Of a stretch of 64,000 nt of DNA, positions 51,024-59,379 are shown piece after piece. The stretch's first letter is position 1. Each line of letters starts with the position of its first letter. The translations under genes were made by a program, and so were the position numbers. Below the pieces are notes generated by a model. The model ran no database searches, had not been told where the DNA came from, and saw only the letters and a program-made list of their open reading frames with translations. Source of the DNA: Leptolyngbya sp. NIES-2104 (GTDB lineage: Bacteria; Cyanobacteriota; Cyanobacteriia; Leptolyngbyales; Leptolyngbyaceae); contig NZ_BBWW01000001.1 of the NCBI RefSeq assembly GCF_001485215.1, positions 2,046,001-2,110,000 on the forward strand, read 5' to 3'.

Positions 51024-52709
51024 TCACACTTGATTTTTCAATCCGATCGATGTCTTAAATCCGTCCAGGTGAATCGTGTTTTCCCACCGTTGACGGAACA
51101 CTTCGTACAGTGCCATTCCTGCTGCAACCGAGGCATTGAGGCTGGGCGTAGTGCCATGTAGTGGAATCGAAACCAGTACATCACATCCGCGCTGCGTCAT
51201 TAATCCTAAACCTTCCCCTTCTGCTCCGATCACCAACACCGAAGCCTTGGCAAATTTGACAGTGTGAACAGGTTGGCTCGATTCGGAAGCGGTGCCATAG
51301 ATCCAGAATCCAGCGGCTTTGAGGTCTTCCAGGGCACGGGCTAGATTGACGACTCTAGCCACTGGAATTTTTTCGATCGCGCCTGCCGCTACTTTCATCA
51401 CAGTTGAGGTAACACCCACAGCGCGACGTTGCGGAATCACGATTCCTTGCGCTCCCAAAGCTTCTGCTGTCCGGATGATCGCACCTAAGTTATGAGGATC
51501 AGTAATGCTATCTGCAACTACAATCACGGGCTGATCTGTAGCGGCTTTCGCTCGAACAATCAAATCACCAAGATCAGTGTACTCGTAAGCTGCGATTTGT
51601 GCTGCGATCCCCTGATGATTTGCGCCGTGTGTGATCTGATCGAGTCGTTTGGGTGTCACTTCGTCGATCACGGTTCCGTTCGCTTTGGCTTGATTAATCA
51701 AGGATAAATAGCGGGGATCGTAGTGCAGTTTTTCGGTGATCCAAATTCGATTTAGCGATCGCTCACCTTGCATTGCGGTCAATACCGGATGACGACCATA
51801 GATCAGATCGGGTGCTTCGTTGCTTTCAAACGGTTCATCGTGTGCGACAAAATGCCGAGGAATATCAGAGCGCTCTTGTTCAGCTAAGCGATCGAGCTTC
51901 GAGTCCATTCGCGAACGATCGAAGCTTCGTCTTTCTCCGTTGTCCCGATCGTAGCTCCGACGCTCTCCATTAAATTCGCCTCTCGGACGATCGAAGTTCC
52001 GTTTCTCCCCACGATCGTAGCTCCGCCGCTCCCCACCAAATTCACCTCTGCTGGGACGGTCAAAACTCCGCTTCTCGCCACGATCGAAGCTTCGTTTCTC
52101 GCCATTGAATTCGCCTCTTGGACGATCAGAATTTCGCCGCTCTCCGTTAAATTCTCCTCTACTCGGACGATCGAAGCTCCGTTTCTCGCCGTTAAATTCT
52201 CCTCTACTCGGACGATCAAAGCTCCGTTTCTCATCGCGATCGTAGCTCCGCCGCTCCCCACCAAATTCGCCTCTCGGACGATCAGAATTTCGCCGCTCTC
52301 CGTTAAATTCGCCTCTAGTTGGACGATCGAAGCTCCGTTTTTCGCCATTGTCAGAATTTCGTCGCTCTCCGTTGAACTCGCTTCTAGGACGATCGAAGTT
52401 TCGTTTTTCGCCATTGTCACGCTTCTCAAATCGACCCTTTGACTCGGTTCTGGGACGATCGAAGCTTCTTTCTTTGCGCTCGTAGCGTCGTTCACCGTTT
52501 GGTTCGGGGCGATCGCGTCTAGCTTCAGAATCGAAACTGCGGCGATCCCCGTCAAAATTCCGTTTTTCAGAAGAGCCTTGAGAATCGCGATCGAAATCAC
52601 GGCGTTTTGGAGCGCTCGATCGCTTACCTTTGAAATTTGGTTTTTTACCGCCAAAGTCACGATTTGACCGACCTTGTGAGTCGGCATTGCGGTTATTCGG
52701 ATTAGCCAT
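51024..52709 (-). CDS. rlmB: 23S rRNA Gm2251 methyltransferase RlmB with long repetitive disordered N-terminus
   Basis: Residues ~1-290 are a low-complexity, highly charged tail of repeats such as [19 protein letters not shown] and [17 protein letters not shown]. The SpoU/TrmH part begins [24 protein letters not shown] (~298) with the L30e-like domain and then the knotted SAM domain: [33 protein letters not shown], and [22 protein letters not shown]. It methylates 23S G2251. Usual RlmB is ~250 aa, so the tail doubles the protein. It lies downstream of Mini-III RNase, a gene pair also seen in Firmicutes. Confidence 0.93.
   Translation of the reverse strand: MANPNNRNADSQGRSNRDFGGKKPNFKGKRSSAPKRRDFDRDSQGSSEKRNFDGDRRSFDSEARRDRPEPNGERRYERKERSFDRPRTESKGRFEKRDNGEKRNFDRPRSEFNGERRNSDNGEKRSFDRPTRGEFNGERRNSDRPRGEFGGERRSYDRDEKRSFDRPSRGEFNGEKRSFDRPSRGEFNGERRNSDRPRGEFNGEKRSFDRGEKRSFDRPSRGEFGGERRSYDRGEKRNFDRPRGEFNGERRSYDRDNGERRSFDRSRMDSKLDRLAEQERSDIPRHFVAHDEPFESNEAPDLIYGRHPVLTAMQGERSLNRIWITEKLHYDPRYLSLINQAKANGTVIDEVTPKRLDQITHGANHQGIAAQIAAYEYTDLGDLIVRAKAATDQPVIVVADSITDPHNLGAIIRTAEALGAQGIVIPQRRAVGVTSTVMKVAAGAIEKIPVARVVNLARALEDLKAAGFWIYGTASESSQPVHTVKFAKASVLVIGAEGEGLGLMTQRGCDVLVSIPLHGTTPSLNASVAAGMALYEVFRQRWENTIHLDGFKTSIGLKNQV
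51899..52424. repeat. Tandem coding repeats in the rlmB N-terminus
   Basis: Imperfect units of roughly 33-60 bp encoding (G-E-K/R-R-S/N-F/Y-D-R-P-R/S-G-E-F-N/G-G-E-R-R). The repetition keeps several other frames open on the same strand, giving spurious long frames. Confidence 0.85.
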
Positions 52710-52788
52710 AGTAATTTTTGTCCTGGTGGAGAGTCGGAAAAACAGGCGAGGCTCGATAGCAATTTTTGCGTTCTACTATCTTGATTTT

Positions 52789-53211
52789 TTATTGAAGGTT
52801 GAGAAACCCTAATAATTCAAACAAACGATCTGGGTCGGTCAGGTAGAGATAACCAATGAGAGCTTCTAGGCTGGTGGCGTTTTGGTAAATTTCGGGGTCA
52901 AGTCGTTTTGGGCGATTCACGGCAGCATTTCGACCACGTTTAACGAACTCATGTTCAGACTCGCTTAGATGGGGCATGAGCGATCGTAAATGGGATGCCT
53001 GAGTTTCTGCCCTCACTTGTGACACAACTTGTTGATGATAAATCTCAGACCGCTTGGGTGGCAAGAGACAACGCCGTCGAATATACAGTTCGTAAACTGC
53101 ATCCCCTAAATAGGCGAGTGCAGCCGGAGAAAGCCGCTGGATCTCAGACGAGGAAGGTACAGGCAAAGCCGTAGATATGTCCAAAATCCCTAGCTCATTC
53201 GATGAGATCAC
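52789..53211 (-). CDS. mrnC: Mini-ribonuclease III
   Basis: RNase III catalytic domain without dsRNA-binding domain: LSPAALAYLGDAVYELYIRRRCLLP (acidic signature), VSQVRAETQASHLRSLMPHLSESEHEFVKRGRNA and NATSLEALIGYLYLTDPDRLFELLGFL. It matures 23S rRNA. The GTG at 53211 (MISSNELGILD) preceded by GGAGA at good spacing is chosen; TTG 53232 is the longer alternative. It precedes rlmB by 79 bp. Confidence 0.92.
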   Translation of the reverse strand: MISSNELGILDISTALPVPSSSEIQRLSPAALAYLGDAVYELYIRRRCLLPPKRSEIYHQQVVSQVRAETQASHLRSLMPHLSESEHEFVKRGRNAAVNRPKRLDPEIYQNATSLEALIGYLYLTDPDRLFELLGFLNLQ

Positions 53212-53323
53212 ATTTTCTCCAACTCCGCACAATGTTCAAAGCTTATTTATCCTAGCAGACCACGAAAAAACCGACTATCCGTCGGACAGGACAGCGGTTT
53301 CTTCCTGATTGAATTCGACTTAA

Positions 53324-53532
53324 GAGGGTGTTTGAAAAGTATAAATAGTTCCTTCGCTCCGTTGCGCTCCCGCCCTGAAATGAATTTCGGGCTAATGAGC
53401 GGAAAGTCTACTTCAGTAGACTAAGAGCAAGTTTCAGGTTCTTAGTCCATTTTTAATGGACTTGCGCCGATTAGCCCGAAATTCTATTTCAGGGCGGGAC
53501 CCTGCAATGAACGACACTTTTCAAACATCCTC
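53324..53532 (+). mobile_element. MITE-like element, family A, copy 2 (209 bp)
   Basis: Ends GAGGGTGTTTGAAAAGT (53324) and ACTTTTCAAACATCCTC (to 53532). The inner CCCTGAAATGAATTTCGGGCTAAT pairs with ATTAGCCCGAAATTCTATTTCAGGG, with hairpins AGTCTACTTCAGTAGACT and AGTCCATT…AATGGACT. Flanked by TTAA/TAA. The right end supplies the TAG stop of the STAS gene. It separates STAS from mrnC, all minus strand. Confidence 0.88.
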
Positions 53533-53903
53533 TAAGCAGATTGAACGTTCTCGATCGCTTGATCCACCGACGGTTGCAGCGCTAAGAATTGCTCTAAGCG
53601 AACGAGCTTTACCGTCTGGGTTACACGAGCGTTCGTCACAATCTGGAGTGTCCCTTCGGCTTGCTGCGCTTTTTTGGCAACTTGTACCAATGCGCCCAAG
53701 CCAGAACTGTCCACAAAATCGATTTTAGACAGATCTAAAATGACGTGTTTAGGACCATCCTCAACACATTTCGTCAGCACCTTCCGAAAGGTCGGTTCCG
53801 AAAAGGCATCGAGTTGCCCTACGAGGCGAAAGAGTTGGTATGTGTTGTCCCTAACTTCGCGTGTGCCTCGAAGACTGACTGTTAGGGTTAGTTGCTCAGG
53901 AAT
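53532..53903 (-). CDS. STAS-domain anti-sigma factor antagonist, probable ATT start
   Basis: The open frame reads back from the stop at 53532 to a TAG at about 53918 with no ATG, and the only GTG/TTG (GTG 53780) would cut the STAS fold in half. The family-like N-terminus PEQLTLTVSLRGTREVRDNTYQLFRLVGQLDAFSEPTFRKVL begins right after ATT at 53903, itself preceded by AGGAGG with good spacing. So translation probably starts at ATT (as in infC). The core follows: HVILDLSKIDFVDSSGLGALVQVAKKAQ, with Ser of DSSG the phosphosite. An anti-sigma partner is not nearby. Confidence 0.8.
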   Translation of the reverse strand: MPEQLTLTVSLRGTREVRDNTYQLFRLVGQLDAFSEPTFRKVLTKCVEDGPKHVILDLSKIDFVDSSGLGALVQVAKKAQQAEGTLQIVTNARVTQTVKLVRLEQFLALQPSVDQAIENVQSA

Positions 53904-53975
53904 AGCCCCCTCCTACCGCGTTGAAATCTAGTTTTTAATTCGACGCTCCAGTATACACCGCTGCAGCCAGATTTG

Positions 53976-55109
53976 CTATTTTTTGTTTTCGCGCATGGAT
54001 TTGACGAAATTCTCGAATAGATAATCGGCATCGTGGGGTCCTGGACTCGCTTCTGGATGATACTGCACCGAGAACATGGGAAGCGTTTTGTGGCGCAATC
54101 CGGCAACGGTGCGATCGTTCAAATTCAAGTGAGTGATCTCAACGGTAGCATCTGGCAGAGAATCCGCATCGATCGCAAATCCGTGATTTTGACTGGTAAT
54201 TTCAATCTGTTGCGTCAAACCACAGGGCTGATTCAATCCGCGATGTCCGAATTTCAACTTAAACGTTTCCGCGCCCAGAGATAAGCCGAGAATCTGATGT
54301 CCCATACAGATACCAAATACAGGCTTTTCAGCTTGTAAGAGTGCTTTCGTAGTTTCGATGCCCTCAGTCACTGCGGCAGGATCTCCCGGACCGTTTGAGA
54401 GAAAAATGCCATCCGGATTGTGTTTGAGAATTTCTTCAGGCGGCGTATTCACCGGAACAACGACCACCCGACAGCCGTAACTTGCCAATCGACGTAGAAT
54501 ATTGCGCTTGATGCCAAAATCGATCGCGACGACCGTAAACTGCTCACCTTCGGTTGGATTCGCGCTAAATTCCCAAATCGTCTCGGTTTTTTCTGACCAT
54601 TCGTAAGTTTTCGTTGTGCTGACTTCTTGCACCAGGTTCAATCCCGCCATACTCGGAGCGCTTTGAACTTGTTCGAGCAGTTCAGCCGGATCGAGAATCT
54701 CAGTCGAAATACCGCCGTTCATCGCACCGATCGATCGCAGTTTTCGCGTTAAGGCACGAGTATCAATCCCGTAAATTCCTAAAAGATTGTGACGTTTTAG
54801 ATAATCCGGGAGCGATTCAGTCGATCGCCAATTGCTCGGACGTTCACAAATATTTCGCGCAATCACACCCCGGACGTGTGGCGCGTCCGATTCTTCGTCA
54901 TCCGAATTCACGCCTGTATTTCCCAGTTCGGGGTAAGTAAATGTCACAATCTGACCCCGATAGCTCGGATCGGTCATGACTTCTTGATAACCCGTCATTC
55001 CGGTATTAAACACGACTTCTCCGATCGTGGTTCCCGTCGCACCAAACGAATAACCACAATAAGTTGTGCCATCAGCCAGCACAAGTAAGGCAGGTTGAGC
55101 AGAGGACAT
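53976..55109 (-). CDS. carA: Carbamoyl-phosphate synthase small subunit
   Basis: Glutaminase subunit feeding ammonia to CarB for arginine and pyrimidine synthesis. N-domain: [18 protein letters not shown]…[35 protein letters not shown]-domain with catalytic Cys in [16 protein letters not shown] and the HPE pair in [20 protein letters not shown]. Start [12 protein letters not shown] (55109) is preferred over 55121. 378 aa is typical. STAS gene lies downstream on the same strand. Confidence 0.97.
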   Translation of the reverse strand: MSSAQPALLVLADGTTYCGYSFGATGTTIGEVVFNTGMTGYQEVMTDPSYRGQIVTFTYPELGNTGVNSDDEESDAPHVRGVIARNICERPSNWRSTESLPDYLKRHNLLGIYGIDTRALTRKLRSIGAMNGGISTEILDPAELLEQVQSAPSMAGLNLVQEVSTTKTYEWSEKTETIWEFSANPTEGEQFTVVAIDFGIKRNILRRLASYGCRVVVVPVNTPPEEILKHNPDGIFLSNGPGDPAAVTEGIETTKALLQAEKPVFGICMGHQILGLSLGAETFKLKFGHRGLNQPCGLTQQIEITSQNHGFAIDADSLPDATVEITHLNLNDRTVAGLRHKTLPMFSVQYHPEASPGPHDADYLFENFVKSMRENKK

Positions 55110-55240
55110 AAACAAGAGCAACTACAAAGATCTCATCATTATTATCACGTCCGTTGCGAGTTGCAAGTGCTCTCTAAGCTTTTGAACAGAATTTGGGGGA
55201 ACTCTAACAGGGTCGGGATGTACCCTTGGAAGTTGGGATT

Positions 55241-56083
55241 ATGCTCAGATTTGGTGTGCGGGTGATTCTACCGCTGTTAATGGCGACTTCAGCAGCGATC
55301 GGAGTCGGTTGTAGTCGAATGCAATCTAGACAAACTCGATCGCCTAATGTGGTTGCTGCTCCGGTTGAATCGAGTCCAACTCCAGCGACGAAACCGACTC
55401 AGGAAGATTTTTACCAAGCTGCGCTCGATCGTGCCGCGAGTGCTCGAACGATTAGCCAGTCGGCGCAATCTCCGGAGGATTGGCAATTGGTCGCGAGTCG
55501 GTGGAAAAATGCGATCGCATCCCTCAAACAAGTTCCAAAATCCGATCCGAATCACAAACAGGTGAATCAGAAGTTATCTGAATTCAATCAAGCCCTCGAA
55601 AAAGCAGAATATCGAGCGGCGAACACCGGAAAAGAAAAAATTGCTGCCCAAGATCCAGGGATTCGCATCGATCGTCGAATGTCGCCCGAAGAAGTAACCT
55701 CGATCGCGGCTCAAAGACAACAAGGCATCCGAGTACCGATCAAATACCGAAAAAATCGGATTCCAGTCATCGATGTGACATTCAACGGCAATCAACGCTT
55801 TGAAATGATGGTGGATACGGGTGCATCCGCCACGATGATCACAGAAGAAATGGCGCGGCGACTGGGGGCGCGAGTCGTGGGAGAAACTCAGGCGATGACT
55901 GCCGCAGGCGTGACGACGGTGCAAATTGCAATAGTGCAATCGATTGCGATCGCGGGTAACACCATTCGAGAGGTTCCGGTGTCGATCGGTCCACTCGATG
56001 TAGGGCTACTCGGTCACGATTTCTTTGGCGATTGTTCTATTTCAATCGATCGCGATTACGTAGAGTTCCGTCAATGCACTTGA
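55241..56083 (+). CDS. Retropepsin-like aspartic protease, exported
   Basis: ATG 55241 (MLRFGVRVILPLLMATSAAIGVGCSR) is chosen; this has a lipoprotein-type signal ending IGVGC. A helical segment (~50-130) precedes the clan AA domain: IPVIDVTFNGNQRFEMMVDTGASATMITEEMARRLGARVVGETQAMTAAG and GPLDVGLLGHDFFGDCSISID. DTGA is the catalytic Asp motif; family members are ~100-aa retropepsin-like domains with one active Asp and act as dimers. The stop codon abuts MITE copy 3. Confidence 0.88.
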   Translation: MLRFGVRVILPLLMATSAAIGVGCSRMQSRQTRSPNVVAAPVESSPTPATKPTQEDFYQAALDRAASARTISQSAQSPEDWQLVASRWKNAIASLKQVPKSDPNHKQVNQKLSEFNQALEKAEYRAANTGKEKIAAQDPGIRIDRRMSPEEVTSIAAQRQQGIRVPIKYRKNRIPVIDVTFNGNQRFEMMVDTGASATMITEEMARRLGARVVGETQAMTAAGVTTVQIAIVQSIAIAGNTIREVPVSIGPLDVGLLGHDFFGDCSISIDRDYVEFRQCT

Positions 56084-56291
56084 GCAAGTTTTTGGGAAGT
56101 ATGGACAGTTTCTTCGCTCCGATTGCTTCCCACCCTGAAATGAATTTCGGGCTAATCGACGAAAGTCTACTGAAGTAGACTCAGAAAGGGGTTTGGGGTC
56201 TTAGTCCATTTCCAATGGACTTGCGCCGATTAGCCCGAAATTCTATTTCAGGGCGGGTGTTGCAACAAACGAAAATTGCTTAAATATCCTC
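56082..56291 (+). mobile_element. MITE-like element, family A, copy 3 (210 bp)
   Basis: The core CCCTGAAATGAATTTCGGGCTAATCGACGAAAGT…GATTAGCCCGAAATTCTATTTCAGGG is nearly identical to copy 2, but the left terminal repeat is eroded (GAGCAAGTTTTTGGGAAGT) and the right one reads TAAATATCCTC. It lies between two convergent stop codons and provides the TAG of the minus-strand frame at 56291. Confidence 0.8.
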
Positions 56292-56485
56292 TAAGCTTGC
56301 GTAGCTGATCGCTTTGTGCGTTGACTGCGACGATACCGAGCCATACATGCCTCTAGATCTGTACAAGATTCAGCATCAACGCTCGAATCTCCCTGACGCT
56401 GACACAGTTCGATACAGTGCTCTAGTGATCGAGGCGATTCCCTCCGCTGCATTTCCATCAGTAGCAAAAGCCAGTCTCGAATCAT
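56291..56485 (-). CDS. Small Cys-containing hypothetical protein (64 aa)
   Basis: MIRDWLLLLMEMQRRESPRS then EHCIELCQRQGDSSVDAESCTDLEACMARYRRSQRTKR: a helical N-terminus and four Cys (CxxxC and CxxxxxC). Its stop is the first bases of the MITE terminal repeat (CTTAGAGG), so the natural C-terminus may have been altered. No family recognised; could be a remnant. Confidence 0.45.
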   Translation of the reverse strand: MIRDWLLLLMEMQRRESPRSLEHCIELCQRQGDSSVDAESCTDLEACMARYRRSQRTKRSATQA

Positions 56486-56496
56486 TTTCTTAAATT

Positions 56497-56533
56497 TGAT
56501 AAAAATAAATCTCCAACATTGCGGTTGGAGATT
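56497..56533 (-). terminator. Rho-independent terminator of the 56543 gene
   Basis: On the minus strand AATCTCCAAC-CGCAAT-GTTGGAGATT is followed by TTATTTTTATC; it lies 10 bp after the stop. Confidence 0.85.
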
Positions 56534-56542
56534 CTATTAAAC

Positions 56543-56752
56543 CTAGTTATTCCGATAGTTAGCATCTACCCAACAGCGGGGAAGTGATTCACCAGAGGGG
56601 AACACCAAAGAAGTTTTCGAGTACTTCTCTGGATCTTGCTCTTCTTGTCCTGCTTGGTCACGGGCAGGGACTTTATCTTCATTGGGATCAATCAGGAGTT
56701 TTACATCGATAATTTCGATTAAGTTTCCTGTTTCTTTTTCTTGTAACAACAT
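56543..56752 (-). CDS. Conserved small hypothetical protein (69 aa)
   Basis: MLLQEKETGNLIEIIDVKLLIDPNEDKVPARDQAGQEEQDPEKYSKTSLVFPSGESLPRCWVDANY. The block 'QAGQEEQDPE…LVFPSGESLPRCW' recurs in cyanobacterial small proteins as I recall; function unknown. It is acidic and soluble and is the last gene of a minus-strand row with CAAD and DUF2382 genes. Confidence 0.8.
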   Translation of the reverse strand: MLLQEKETGNLIEIIDVKLLIDPNEDKVPARDQAGQEEQDPEKYSKTSLVFPSGESLPRCWVDANYRNN

Positions 56753-56814
56753 ACAGCGCTTCCTTAAGACAACGAGATCAGAATAAAAAAACCATCAACG
56801 AATCGAAATTCCTC

Positions 56815-57297
56815 TTAGGACGGAGATTGTTCAGCTCCGATCGCATTCTTAAAGTCATCCACAGCAGGCTGAATCGCATTTTTGAATTCATCCGTAGCAG
56901 GCTTCGTTGCGCCGATCACGTCTTGCTTCATTTCTTCCATCGTCTGCGAAAGCTCTTGGCGCGTTTCAGATTTCAACAGATAGCGATTCACAAACCAGAC
57001 CGTGTAACCCAGTCCAACCAATTCCAACAATCCGCTGACGATCGGTAAGTGAGTCACAAAGCCAATGATTCCAAACACAATATTCAGCGCGAATAAAGCA
57101 GCGAGAATTGCACCGAGAATGTACACGATCGGCTTATATTCTTGCCAGAACGTCGAAACGTACTTCATTGGATCGTTAAAGAAATCGTCGATCTGAGCGC
57201 GATCGCGTTCCCAAGCTGCCAATCGACGCGCTTCAATGATTTGTTGCTCAGTCGCATCAATCGTTGAGTTTGATTGCAGGTCAATTTGAGTGGTCAT
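56815..57297 (-). CDS. CAAD/CURT1-domain membrane protein
   Basis: 160 aa. Polar N-terminus, then WQEYKPIVYILGAILAALFALNIVFGIIGFVTHLPIVSGLLELVGLGYTVWFVNRYLLKSETRQELSQ: two membrane helices followed by an amphipathic helix, the CAAD (cyanobacterial aminoacyl-tRNA synthetase appended domain)/CURT1 pattern. CURT1 proteins bend thylakoid membranes; stand-alone CAAD proteins likewise sit in membranes. The C-terminus has two similar segments (DEFKNAIQPAVDDFKNAIGA). Confidence 0.9.
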   Translation of the reverse strand: MTTQIDLQSNSTIDATEQQIIEARRLAAWERDRAQIDDFFNDPMKYVSTFWQEYKPIVYILGAILAALFALNIVFGIIGFVTHLPIVSGLLELVGLGYTVWFVNRYLLKSETRQELSQTMEEMKQDVIGATKPATDEFKNAIQPAVDDFKNAIGAEQSPS

Positions 57298-57308
57298 AGT
57301 AGTGTCCT

Positions 57309-57746
57309 CTAAGATTTACGACAGCGATCGAACCAAGCTTGATAAGTCTCTTGGTGCTTCGAGTCCTTCAAAGTAATTTCGATACGGATTTCAGCACAGT
57401 TATGATCGGGAGTTCTCGCGATCGCATCGAGCAAATCACGCGCCACGTTAGGAGAATGGAACTCACCCGAAACATCTGCCTTGTGTCCGTTCGCGATCGT
57501 GCCGTTCGGATAGCGCTCACCAATGTCGAGTTCTGCGATTCGTTCGTAACCCGGTTCAACTCGTTCCACGATCAGCTTTTCTCGCCGCACTGGAACTTCG
57601 ATCATTCGAGTTTCGATCTCTTTGCGAACGACGATTTCACCAACTTTGCGTTTCTGCGATCGCACAACTAAACGCTCTTCTAGAAGCTGGATTGCTTCTT
57701 CGGGAGTCAGTACTTCAGAGGTCAGGGTTTCATCAAGTGGGGTCAT
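57309..57746 (-). CDS. DUF2382 (YsnF/AvaK) domain protein, small form
   Basis: ATG 57746 (MTPLDETLTSEVLTPEEAIQLLEERLVV) is preferred over 57782. The DUF2382 core RSQKRKVGEIVVRKEIETRMIEVPVRREKLIVERVEPG is complete; a C-terminal domain HNCAEIRIEITLKDSKHQETYQAWFDRCRKS follows. The family is linked with general-stress (YsnF) and akinete (AvaK) proteins. It lies 12 bp upstream of the CAAD gene. Confidence 0.88.
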   Translation of the reverse strand: MTPLDETLTSEVLTPEEAIQLLEERLVVRSQKRKVGEIVVRKEIETRMIEVPVRREKLIVERVEPGYERIAELDIGERYPNGTIANGHKADVSGEFHSPNVARDLLDAIARTPDHNCAEIRIEITLKDSKHQETYQAWFDRCRKS

Positions 57747-57809
57747 AGTGGCAATGAAGGATGAAGAGAAGGATGAAATCAATCTTTCACCCTTCTGATG
57801 TACTGAGAA

Positions 57810-58634
57810 TTAGAGCTTTCTTTCTACGACGGGGCTACCATCGACATCGAGATCCAGCTCTTCACGACGGATTTGATCTTCTGCGGTGACGACATCGCGA
57901 TCGACGACTTTCTTCACCCGCACTTCTTCGCGCACGAACGCTTCTTTCTGAATGTCCGCTACTTCTTCGTAGACTTCCACTCGTGCAACTTCGCCATCAT
58001 GGAAATCTGCTTCACCCACCGCTACAGGCATTCCACCCGTGACCGGAGTGCGTTCAATCACGACACGCTCTTTCTCGATCGGCACAGAGACACGAGCAGT
58101 GTCGGTTTCGATGTGCTTACCGATCGCGACTTCACCTGTTTTCTGGCGGGTCTTGCTGGCGATTAAGCGCTCTTGATAAAGGCGCAGGCTTTGATCATGG
58201 TCAAACCCATAGAGATCCGGATCGCGATCGTATCCGTAGCTAGTGCGGTCGTAGCTCATTTCAGGAGCAGCGACACCCGTTGCAGCGGGACGATACACGC
58301 CGCGAACTTGCTCTTCGTGCTCGTAATCCACTAAATGATCCGGGTTGTATTCCGGGAGTTGTTCGACTTGAGTTTTGGTGAGGCTATTTGCATAAACTCG
58401 ACGATCAGCGTAATTAATGCGACCTTGTGCGATCGGCATCAATACTTTCTTGCCGAGAATCCACAGTCCGGTATTGACAACGAGATAGCGGAATGAACCA
58501 TTATCATCGACTAAAACATCATCGACTGAGCCGATTTTCTCGTCACCTGAGTAGAAATCAAATCCAATGACATCATTGTTATCGAAATGAGTGCGATAGT
58601 CAGGATCAAAGTCCTTAATCTTATGAAGAGCCAT
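57810..58634 (-). CDS. PRC-barrel plus DUF2382 stress protein
   Basis: ATG 58634 (MALHKIKDFDPDYRTHF) is preferred to 58658. N-terminal PRC-barrel: DVIGFDFYSGDEKIGSVDDVLVDDNGSFRYLVVNTGLWILGKKVLMP. A linker with Tyr/Asp-rich repeats follows, then the DUF2382 domain: LYQERLIASKTRQKTGEVAIGKHIETDTARVSVPIEKERVVIERTPV…FVREEVRVKKVVDRDVVTAEDQIRREELDLD. It heads a stress-type cluster with the small DUF2382 and CAAD genes. Confidence 0.92.
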   Translation of the reverse strand: MALHKIKDFDPDYRTHFDNNDVIGFDFYSGDEKIGSVDDVLVDDNGSFRYLVVNTGLWILGKKVLMPIAQGRINYADRRVYANSLTKTQVEQLPEYNPDHLVDYEHEEQVRGVYRPAATGVAAPEMSYDRTSYGYDRDPDLYGFDHDQSLRLYQERLIASKTRQKTGEVAIGKHIETDTARVSVPIEKERVVIERTPVTGGMPVAVGEADFHDGEVARVEVYEEVADIQKEAFVREEVRVKKVVDRDVVTAEDQIRREELDLDVDGSPVVERKL

Positions 58635-58800
58635 AGTAGTTATTTCATGTGTACTCACGAATAACTTTCACGATAAAGAGGTTAATTCTTTGCTACATCA
58701 GCCTTTTGGAACGGTCGTAGCAAATCAAAAGCAATAGTTTTCAGACTGTCTTAAGAAATAGACTGTGCGAGAATAAATCAAAGCGATCGCAGGATGACTT

Positions 58801-59379
58801 ATGACGCAAGTTTTATCGAAAAATCTCGATCAACGGATTGTCATTCCGGGAACCTGGGAGCACTTCAAGCTGATTCAGAAAGGATTTGAAGAAGCTCCAG
58901 GAGCGAGACTGGCTTACTACAAAGGAACGATCGAGATCATTATGCCTGGGGAAAATCACGAATACTTTTCACACATCGTTGGTTATCTACTGACGACCTT
59001 TCTGCTGGGCTTGGGAATTGAATTCAAACCAACTGGGGCAAAAGACCAGGAAAAACCAGGAGAAGTCTCTGCTCAAGCTGATCAATCTTATTGTCTTGGT
59101 AACTTTAAGCCGATTCCTGACTTATCGATCGAAGTCGTTTTTACCAGCGGCGGTGAGAAGAAACTGGCACGGTATCGCGCTCTTGGTGTTCCTGAAGTGT
59201 GGTTTTGGCAAGATGGTGTCTTGAAACTTCATCATCTACGCGAGAACGAATATCAGCGGATTAGTCGTAGTGAACTACCCGGACTTGATCAACTCGATAT
59301 CAATCTGCTTCAACGCTGCATTCTGATTGCTGAAACCGATTTTGCTCAGGCAGTTCGAGTATTTCAGGAATTGATCTAG
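58801..59379 (+). CDS. Uma2 family endonuclease (PD-(D/E)XK fold)
   Basis: 192 aa: FKLIQKGFEEAPGARLAYYKGTIEIIMPGENHEYFSHIVGYLLTTFLLGLGIEFKPTGA, then KPIPDLSIEVVFTSGGEKKLARYRALGVPEVWFWQDGVLKLHHL. The Asp of PDLSIEV, Glu and Lys form the predicted nuclease core. Uma2 genes are abundant in cyanobacteria; biological role unclear. Its TAG overlaps the stop of the convergent HEAT gene (CTAG). Confidence 0.92.
   Translation: MTQVLSKNLDQRIVIPGTWEHFKLIQKGFEEAPGARLAYYKGTIEIIMPGENHEYFSHIVGYLLTTFLLGLGIEFKPTGAKDQEKPGEVSAQADQSYCLGNFKPIPDLSIEVVFTSGGEKKLARYRALGVPEVWFWQDGVLKLHHLRENEYQRISRSELPGLDQLDINLLQRCILIAETDFAQAVRVFQELI

Noticed and set aside
51899-52424. Regularly repeated DNA as a possible CRISPR array
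   Set aside because: Repeats are coding, in frame with rlmB, of variable spacing, and lack unique spacers; no cas genes in the window.
51884-52762. 292-residue open frame overlapping rlmB's N-terminal part in another minus-strand frame
   Set aside because: Composition (repeated [15 protein letters not shown]-like units) mirrors the coding repeats of rlmB in a shifted frame; no domain, and the true frame has the RlmB continuation.
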